Shown in pieces: positions 58,478 to 64,000 of a stretch of DNA of 64,000 bases. Positions within the stretch are counted from its first letter, which is position 1; each line of letters starts with the position of its first letter. The position numbers were made by a program, and so were the translations under genes. The notes under the pieces were generated by a model, which did no database searches, had not been told where the DNA came from, and was given only the letters and a program-made list of their open reading frames with translations. This stretch comes from CAVYGN01 sp963796325 (lineage in GTDB: Bacteria; Spirochaetota; Brevinematia; Brevinematales; JAOACQ01), in the NCBI GenBank assembly GCA_963796325.1, contig CAWCLF010000001.1, positions 2,418,001 to 2,482,000 of the forward strand, read 5' to 3'.

Positions 58478-60205
58478 TTATTCATCTATCGCCTTTATCT
58501 CGTCAAAATAATAATTGCAGTTTCTCTGCTTCATTTTGGTCAAGTCGTTGTCGTTAACTTCAAGTATGACAATTTCTTTTACAGGATAGCCGATCGGATT
58601 GCCCGCATTTTCATAAAAAATAAAATGGGAATGAAAATTTCCCTGCCTGTAAGTAACGCTTCGAAATTTCACGAACGGGACGGTTATTTTTTTCCATCCG
58701 TCCCATGCGTCCTCAACCGGATAGCCCATTTTCTGCCCTTTCGAATCGATAATAATGATGCTGAAAAACTTGTTTTTTGTATCCGACGCCGCCCAGAAAC
58801 TCAGGGCGTTGAACTTCTTCCAGTCCCCCAGCTCTTCGGGCAGATCCATACTCAGGCCTCCGCCCCCTTCCATCATGACGAGCAATGATTTATCGCCCTC
58901 TTTTGCCATCATATTTGTAACCGCGTAAGAGACGCTGTAATCGCCTGAAAAAATATACGGATTATACCTTATTTTGCGGGCGGCCGCGGAACCGTCGTCT
59001 TCAAATCCTGAAATGAGCATGCTTTCGCCTTTGCCGGCGGAATTTATACGTTCCCCGCCATCCATTTTTCCCGATATGTCAAGCGCGATTTCATCGATTT
59101 TATTGAAAATCTCATCGGAACTGCATGATTTCGAATCGGAAAAGAGTATCAGCCCGGATTCAAGATCTATCAAAAAGACATTCATCGATATTTTTTTAAA
59201 CCCTGTATTCACGGAACCCACGACGGCCAGTTTGGCCTTTACAAGCCTGCCCAGCTTAAGCCTCGCATCGAGGCCTTCATCGGACGTAAGGTCGTCGGTC
59301 TTATATCCCGATTTCTTCTTTTGCATCATTTCGAACCTGCCCGTTTTGATAATAGCCGTCCTTAATGCGTCGTTTATGGTTATGAGATCGCTGCTGCCGA
59401 TCCCGGACCCGGTATCGAAGTCGAACAAGGCGATCTTTATTTTTTCCGGAGATTTCGGGGAGGTTTTCACCGCTTCGCCGGGGTTATACGTGATGTCGGC
59501 TGTCATTCCGTCTCCTATCGATAGGTTGGTCCTGTATATGACTTCTTCCGTAGCAGGAACCCGGAGAGTTATGTCCATGGGCTCTTCGGCGATCTCGCTG
59601 TCGCTGTAGCCGTCGGACTTCGAGATCTTTTTCATGAATTTTCCGTTTATGGAGAGCTTGTAGCTGCCGGTGTCCTCGATCTCTACCTGGAGCCTGCCCA
59701 TCTTTATAGTCCTGCCTGTGATAAGGGTCGAAATATTCCGGATCATCTTATCGATGGTATTGAAAAGCCCCATGCCCGCCTCCCCCGTATACTGCCTCTG
59801 CAGCTTCATGGCGGCGGAAGCGGTGTCATAGACATAAACGTCCACGGTAACGGTTCCCTTTTTACGGTCCACGGCGTAGTCGCCGGAAACGACCTCGCTT
59901 ACGGCAAGGGACAGGCCCATATCGACGGCGGCTTCGGGGCTGAAGGTTTTCGATTCCCAGTATTTATTCCCGTAAGCGGCCTTTTCGACGGCTTCGTAGG
60001 AAGTGATGCTTATATCGGGGATTTTGGAAAGAAATGTGATCAGAGACCTCGTGATCGATTTATTGACGCTTGCGTCCGACCTGCCGCCCAGATTGACGAA
60101 GCCCAGAACGGCCACGGACTTCGATTCAACGGCGAAAACGGAGGTATAAAAAGCTGCAATTAAAATAACGGCAATAACGGGCATCAAAGCCGGCAACCTT
60201 TTCAT
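58478..60205 (-). CDS. CsgG/TolB-like secreted protein with C-terminal carbohydrate-binding-type domain
   Basis: The product is about 575 aa from ATG 60205 (AGGAGG 7 nt upstream). A signal peptide is followed by a CsgG/TolB-like domain (SVAVLGFVNLGGRSDASVNKSIT, VVSGDYAVDRKKGTVTVDVYVYD), a PEGA-like segment (YKLSINGKFMKKISK), a second TolB/CsgG-like unit (IKIALFDFDTGSGIGSSDLITINDALRTAIIKTGRFEMM) and a C-terminal beta-sandwich (about 390-575: WDGWKKITVPFVKFRS). The last resembles CIA30/CBM11-type carbohydrate-binding modules. Third member of the paralogous set in the window. Probably acts at the outer membrane. Confidence 0.78.
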   Translation of the reverse strand: MKRLPALMPVIAVILIAAFYTSVFAVESKSVAVLGFVNLGGRSDASVNKSITRSLITFLSKIPDISITSYEAVEKAAYGNKYWESKTFSPEAAVDMGLSLAVSEVVSGDYAVDRKKGTVTVDVYVYDTASAAMKLQRQYTGEAGMGLFNTIDKMIRNISTLITGRTIKMGRLQVEIEDTGSYKLSINGKFMKKISKSDGYSDSEIAEEPMDITLRVPATEEVIYRTNLSIGDGMTADITYNPGEAVKTSPKSPEKIKIALFDFDTGSGIGSSDLITINDALRTAIIKTGRFEMMQKKKSGYKTDDLTSDEGLDARLKLGRLVKAKLAVVGSVNTGFKKISMNVFLIDLESGLILFSDSKSCSSDEIFNKIDEIALDISGKMDGGERINSAGKGESMLISGFEDDGSAAARKIRYNPYIFSGDYSVSYAVTNMMAKEGDKSLLVMMEGGGGLSMDLPEELGDWKKFNALSFWAASDTKNKFFSIIIIDSKGQKMGYPVEDAWDGWKKITVPFVKFRSVTYRQGNFHSHFIFYENAGNPIGYPVKEIVILEVNDNDLTKMKQRNCNYYFDEIKAIDE

Positions 60206-60364
60206 AAGCTTTCCTCCTGGCATGACTTAAATTCTTGATCATTATATATTTATTTTGGAAAATTGTAAAATAGAGAATTTCGGAGAAAACCCCGGCCGGC
60301 GGGATTGGCAATTTCAAAGCGCCCGGGTTATAATAATACTGAAAATAAGCAAGGAAACAGCCGC

Positions 60365-61252
60365 ATGACGCCGGATTATTCAAACTACATAGTATGCCCG
60401 AAATGCAGGGGCGATTTGACTTCGAAGGACGGGGGATTATATTGCCCTTCCTGCGGTTCTTCGTATGAAATAAGGGAAGGGATCCCGGTGCTGGCGGACC
60501 TCGATAAAATTCCGGTCCATCTTAAAAACCAGATAAAATATTTCGAACAGGTGCCTGTAAATCCCGTATACGCGGCGGAGGAATGGCAGGTTTCCTACAT
60601 CGAAAGGTTCCTCGAAAATTTCCCCGATGCGGCAGGCAGGGTATGCCTGGACTGCGGGACGGGTTCGGGCTATATGAGCATCGAGCTTGCAAAGAGAGGG
60701 GCCTTCGTGATAGCCTGCGACCTGACCCTGAAGTCCCTTTACGCATTAAAAAAGAACTGCGAAAGGCTGGGCCTGGAAATTCTCATAATCTGCTGTTCGG
60801 CCGAAGAACTGCCGCTTAAAGACGGCTGCGCCGATTATTTCGTGTCGAACGCGGTCCTGGAACACCTGCCGCGCGAAAGGGAAGCTGTAAGCGAAATATC
60901 GAGGGTCTGCAGGGCGGAATCCGGGCTCTTCGTCACGGTTCCGGTCCTGTACAGGTTTTTATGGTTCTTTTTAATACCCGTCAACTTTATCCATGATAAA
61001 ATAATAGGTCATCTGAGGAGGTACAGCCGCGGCATCCTCCTTTCGAAATTCGGCCCGTACGGCTTCGCTGTCCGCAATGTTTATTACACCGGGCATTTAA
61101 TCAAGACTCTGGGAGTCCTGCTGTCTTTATTACTCCGGTTAAAAAGCAGAAAACTGGAGAGGTTCCTCGAAGAGGCGGACAAAAAACCGGTCAAAAAACC
61201 CTTCGGTTCAAGCAATATAATACTCGCCCTTGAAAGGCATAATAAAATTTAA
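60365..61252 (+). CDS. SAM-dependent methyltransferase with N-terminal zinc ribbon
   Basis: The product is about 295 aa from ATG 60365 (AAGGAAA upstream). A Trm112-like zinc ribbon opens it (VCPKCRGDLTSKDGGLYCPSCGSSYEI). The class I methyltransferase site follows (CLDCGTGSGYMSIELAKRG, CSAEELPLKDGCADYFVSNAVLEHLP). A hydrophobic stretch near residue 215 and a basic tail suggest membrane association. Substrate is unknown; the following PMT-like gene 12 nt downstream hints at a lipid or glycan pathway. Confidence 0.85.
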   Translation: MTPDYSNYIVCPKCRGDLTSKDGGLYCPSCGSSYEIREGIPVLADLDKIPVHLKNQIKYFEQVPVNPVYAAEEWQVSYIERFLENFPDAAGRVCLDCGTGSGYMSIELAKRGAFVIACDLTLKSLYALKKNCERLGLEILIICCSAEELPLKDGCADYFVSNAVLEHLPREREAVSEISRVCRAESGLFVTVPVLYRFLWFFLIPVNFIHDKIIGHLRRYSRGILLSKFGPYGFAVRNVYYTGHLIKTLGVLLSLLLRLKSRKLERFLEEADKKPVKKPFGSSNIILALERHNKI

Positions 61253-61264
61253 CGGGAGCGTTCA

Positions 61265-62815
61265 ATGGACATTAACACTGCGCAAGTCAGCCGGTCAAAA
61301 CAGGGTTTATACCTCGTCGGCGCAATCGCGCTTGTAAAACTCGCCATGCACCTTCTCACGGCCAACAGCTACGGCTATTTTATCGACGAATTATACACCA
61401 TCGCCTGCGGGCAGCATATTCTTAAAGGCCTTGTAGATATTCCCCCGCTCGTGCCCCTCCTGTCCCTGGCGTCGGGATGGGCACTGGGATATTCGCTTTT
61501 CGCAATCCACATCCTTCCGGCCCTGGCCGGTGCGGCGGAGGTCCTTATCGCCGGCCTTATCGCAAGGGAACTCGGCGGCAGGCTTTTCGCGCAGGGCCTT
61601 ACGGCTCTTTGCTTCACGCTCGGGCCGGTATGGCTCGCCTTCAACTCGATGCTGGCCTACGACGGCTTCGACCAGCTTTTCCTGCTGTTTTTCTTCTTCC
61701 TCATGATACGCCTCCTGCGGACAGGAAACCCGAAGCTGTGGGTCCTTATCGGAATCACGGCCGGAATAGCGCTCATGACGAAATACACGATGCTTTTCAT
61801 CGGGTTCTCTCTTTTAGTCTCGCTCTTCCTTACACGCGACAGGAAGTTTTATTTGAGCCCCTGGCTGTATCTTGGAGGCGCCGCCTGCGGCATTATCGTT
61901 CTGCCCTGGATCGTATGGGAATCCCGGCACGGCTGGCCGCTCTTCGAATACTGGACCAACTATGCGGGATTCAGGACATATCACGCAACGCCCCTCGAAT
62001 TTATCCTGATGCAGGTTATAAGCTTCAATCCCCTTGTATGCCCCCTCTGGCTTGCAGGGCTGTATTATTTCTTCTTCCATAAAGAGGGCCGCACTTACAG
62101 GACCCTGGGATGGACCGGCGTCATCCTGTGCATAATCCTTATCGCGGCAAGGGCCAAGTTTTACATGTACGCCTCGGTATTTCCGATGCTCTTTGCCGGC
62201 GGGGCCGTGCTTCTCGAAAGGTACGCGGTAAAAGGAGTCTTTAAACCCCTGCGGTGGACCTACGCGGCTCTTGTGCTGATCTCGGGAGTATTATTGATAC
62301 CTAACGGCCTTCCCGCATTATCCCCGGACGGCATGGCAAAGTACTTTGCACGCACTTCCAGAGTCGGAAAGAGGGTTAAAATGGATAACCTGAAAACCGC
62401 CGCCCTGCCCCAGATCTTCGCCGACAGGTTCGGCTGGCCGGAGCGGGTGAAGGCGCTGGCGGACGTTTACAACAGCCTAAGTCCGGAAGACAGGTCTAAC
62501 TGCATGATATATACGGCGGATTACGGAAGCGCGGGCGCGGTCGACCTCCTGGGCGGGCAGTACGGCCTGCCTAAAGCCGTATCGTCCCACCTCTCCTATT
62601 TCCTGTGGGGTTACGGGAACAATACCGGCAGGATCATGATCACGATCAATATACCGGAGAAACGCCTCACAAACGAGTACGGTAAAGTGACCCTGGTAAA
62701 AAGGCTGCACATGGATTACGTCATGCCCTATGAAAACGACACGCCCATATATATATGCAGGGACCCGAAGAGGCCATTAGCCCTCATATGGCCGGGGACG
62801 AAACATTACAATTAA
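61265..62815 (+). CDS. Membrane glycosyltransferase, PMT_2/ArnT type (GT39/GT83)
   Basis: The 516-aa product has about ten membrane helices. The family's early Asp-Glu motif is seen in ANSYGYFIDELYTIACGQHI, followed by the periplasmic loop GLVDIPPLVPLLSLASG. Such enzymes use polyprenyl-phosphate sugars to decorate proteins or lipid A on the periplasmic side. The soluble C-terminal part is short. It is probably co-transcribed with the methyltransferase. Its stop overlaps the convergent hydrolase gene by 4 nt. Confidence 0.87.
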   Translation: MDINTAQVSRSKQGLYLVGAIALVKLAMHLLTANSYGYFIDELYTIACGQHILKGLVDIPPLVPLLSLASGWALGYSLFAIHILPALAGAAEVLIAGLIARELGGRLFAQGLTALCFTLGPVWLAFNSMLAYDGFDQLFLLFFFFLMIRLLRTGNPKLWVLIGITAGIALMTKYTMLFIGFSLLVSLFLTRDRKFYLSPWLYLGGAACGIIVLPWIVWESRHGWPLFEYWTNYAGFRTYHATPLEFILMQVISFNPLVCPLWLAGLYYFFFHKEGRTYRTLGWTGVILCIILIAARAKFYMYASVFPMLFAGGAVLLERYAVKGVFKPLRWTYAALVLISGVLLIPNGLPALSPDGMAKYFARTSRVGKRVKMDNLKTAALPQIFADRFGWPERVKALADVYNSLSPEDRSNCMIYTADYGSAGAVDLLGGQYGLPKAVSSHLSYFLWGYGNNTGRIMITINIPEKRLTNEYGKVTLVKRLHMDYVMPYENDTPIYICRDPKRPLALIWPGTKHYN

Positions 62816-63750
62816 GGAAGGCCCGGCAGCAGCTTTTTAGTTATAAAATCGCCGATGCAGCGGGAAGCCGCCAGCAGTATCGACAGGTGCTTTTCTCCTT
62901 CGAGTATGGCGGCCTCGGACCGGACTTTTATCCCGGGGTTGAGTTTATCGAAATATCCGGCCGCCTTCACAGGGTCGAAAAGCTCGTCGCCGCCGCCGAT
63001 GTACATGGCGAACGGCCTTTTTATCATTTTAAACTCTTTTGCAGGGTTCCATAAAGTGACTGCATCGGCCATATTGACCGTGATCGAATTAATTTTCAAC
63101 GGGTCCTTTAAGAGCTGTTCCTCAGTATAATTATAATATACGAATTCGGCATGACCGTATAAAATCCCCAGGGACAATTTATTTATCACGTATTTCTTTA
63201 TATCGGTACGGGCAAAATTATCCCTCGTTACGGAATTCCGCGACACCCCCGCCTTGTAGCCGAGGTACGGGGAGATCGTTATATAGCCGTCGGCTTCCGT
63301 TCTTCCTTTCCATGCCGCGTAGTTTATAGCTATTGCGCCCCCGGCGGAATGTCCGCAGAGGACTGCCGGTATCCCGCCGTTTCGGGACTTCACGTGATCC
63401 ATGACGCTTTTGACGTCCCTCCATACCTGGACGGGACCGGGCGCATCGCCCCTGGGGCCCCCCGAATTTCCATGCCCCCTTATATCGATAAGCCAGGATT
63501 CTATGCCGTATCCGCCCGCGAGCTCGTATCCGATCCTCTGGTATTCCGGCGCATGGCAGTGCGCTCCCGCCCCATGGATGAAGATCACGGAGGCGGCAGG
63601 GGCCGTACCGGGGCTGATCCGGTAAAATGCGAGATCTATCCCGTCGGCCGCCTTCAGGAATTGAGGTTCTGCAAGTTCGACAGGCTCCGCGTCCTTTATC
63701 TCCTTCACGGAAAACGGTTCCGATTCGAACAATCTTGCGGTCTTCTTCAT
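62812..63750 (-). CDS. Alpha/beta hydrolase (monoacylglycerol lipase/lysophospholipase-like)
   Basis: The 312-aa product has the oxyanion region VIFIHGAGAHCHAPEYQRIG, DIRGHGNSGGPRGDAP, the nucleophile elbow VLCGHSAGGAIAINYA (catalytic Ser), a likely Asp in IGGGDELFDPV and the His in LEGEKHLSILL. No signal peptide, so cytoplasmic. It would hydrolyse ester bonds of lipids or lysophospholipids; substrate unproven. GGAG lies 8 nt before the ATG. Confidence 0.88.
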   Translation of the reverse strand: MKKTARLFESEPFSVKEIKDAEPVELAEPQFLKAADGIDLAFYRISPGTAPAASVIFIHGAGAHCHAPEYQRIGYELAGGYGIESWLIDIRGHGNSGGPRGDAPGPVQVWRDVKSVMDHVKSRNGGIPAVLCGHSAGGAIAINYAAWKGRTEADGYITISPYLGYKAGVSRNSVTRDNFARTDIKKYVINKLSLGILYGHAEFVYYNYTEEQLLKDPLKINSITVNMADAVTLWNPAKEFKMIKRPFAMYIGGGDELFDPVKAAGYFDKLNPGIKVRSEAAILEGEKHLSILLAASRCIGDFITKKLLPGLP

Positions 63751-63779
63751 ATCATAATCTCCGTATATTCAGGTTATAA

Positions 63780-63808
63780 ATTATATTTATTCATGTCCGT
63801 AATTTCAA
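63780..63808 (-). promoter_or_regulatory. Promoter of the hydrolase gene
   Basis: On the minus strand TTGAAA (63808-63803), 17 nt, TATAAT (63785-63780), about 30 nt before the ATG. Confidence 0.75.
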
Positions 63809-63845
63809 GAATTGCCGGCGCTCAATCTTAAAAAATGCATTAAAG

Positions 63846-63874
63846 TTGAAAATTAGGCCGGTTAAATTTACACT
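63846..63874 (+). promoter_or_regulatory. Promoter of the gene at the right edge
   Basis: TTGAAA (63846-63851), 17 nt, TACACT (63869-63874), about 17 nt before the ATG at 63891. Confidence 0.55.
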
Positions 63875-63890
63875 AATACCGGGAGGAGCC

Positions 63891-64000
63891 ATGTCAAAAG
63901 GCAGCTCTTTCAGAATGAAATCCAAAGTCTTAGAACTATGCGTCGTGCTTTCGATAGCGTTTTTACCGTCTATAATACTGTCTTTTTACCTCCTGTCCGG
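63891..64000 (+). CDS. N-terminus of a membrane protein, cut by the right edge
   Basis: ATG at 63891 with GGGAGGAG directly upstream opens a frame that stays open to the window end (36 codons). It encodes a basic start (MSKGSSFRMKSK) and then a hydrophobic helix (LCVVLSIAFLPSIILSFYLL). That layout fits a signal anchor of a sensor kinase or chemotaxis-type receptor, but nothing else is visible. Confidence 0.6.
   Translation, partial: MSKGSSFRMKSKVLELCVVLSIAFLPSIILSFYLLS

Overview
This 64 kb window is chromosomal DNA from a diderm (Gram-negative-type) bacterium. It carries exbB-exbD-tonB, many lipoproteins and signal peptides, a lytic transglycosylase, and a bacterial type A RNase P RNA. Several families recall spirochaetes: a tandem cyclic-nucleotide-binding-domain protein beside purB and mutS, Ser-rich lipoproteins, CsgG/TolB-like lipoproteins and a FliG-like protein. 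A spirochaete or nearby lineage is an inference from gene content, not a proof. Most of the window is ordinary and densely coded. The accessory content is one insertion sequence, a set of secreted proteins and a polysaccharide/glycosyltransferase block.

Layout. 1-5.3 kb (minus strand): a LysM/degenerate-LytM protein, then rnpB, a small conserved-looking protein, a short RNase R-like nuclease and a lytic transglycosylase cut by the left edge. 5.4-7.1 kb: a complete IS1380-family element with 5-bp target duplication, inserted in the last sense codon of the ugpC/msmK-type ABC ATPase (7.05-8.16 kb). 8.4-20.6 kb: an L-arabinose locus. A LacI-type regulator, araB, araD, a secreted protein and a YtfQ/YtfR/YtfT/YjfF-type sugar ABC transporter lie on the plus strand, converging on araM-like and araA genes on the minus strand. 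21-28.2 kb: cNMP-binding protein, purB, mutS and solitary groEL, ending in a strong terminator. 28.2-35.7 kb: a membrane-anchored AraC-type regulator, a CsgG-like/beta-barrel gene frameshifted at a G7 tract, a seven-Asp-box lipoprotein, an aminotransferase and a second CsgG-like lipoprotein. 35.8-45.4 kb: leuA, a HutC-GntR regulator with trpB and trpA, a double GT2 glycosyltransferase, solitary groES, a FliG-like protein and icd. 45.4-49.7 kb: a Ser-rich beta-helix lipoprotein, a FecR-like protein with a small partner, and a membrane LuxR-type regulator. 50-54.8 kb: a flippase and three glycosyltransferases. 54.8-64 kb: tonB-exbD-exbB behind a sigma-54 consensus promoter, a HisKA_2 sensor kinase, a third CsgG-like protein, a methyltransferase, a PMT/ArnT-type glycosyltransferase, an alpha/beta hydrolase and the start of a membrane protein.

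How the parts work together. The arabinose locus is nearly self-sufficient: import (YtfQ-like binding protein, ATPase, two permeases), isomerase, kinase, epimerase and a LacI-type regulator. Two exact copies of a 15-bp operator-like motif flank the regulator gene. The flippase/GT block and the GT2, methyltransferase and PMT-like genes suggest surface glycan synthesis. ExbBD-TonB points to energised outer-membrane uptake, but no receptor is present here. No CRISPR array, prophage, tRNA or rRNA operon was seen.

The sequence-level signals most worth a second look are the IS in the last codon of ugpC, the poly-G frameshift, the sigma-54 promoter of exbBD-tonB, the start-stop mini-ORF plus hairpin in the sugar-binding-protein leader, and the tandem palindromes between icd and the beta-helix lipoprotein. 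All coordinates come from reading the sequence; no database search was run.
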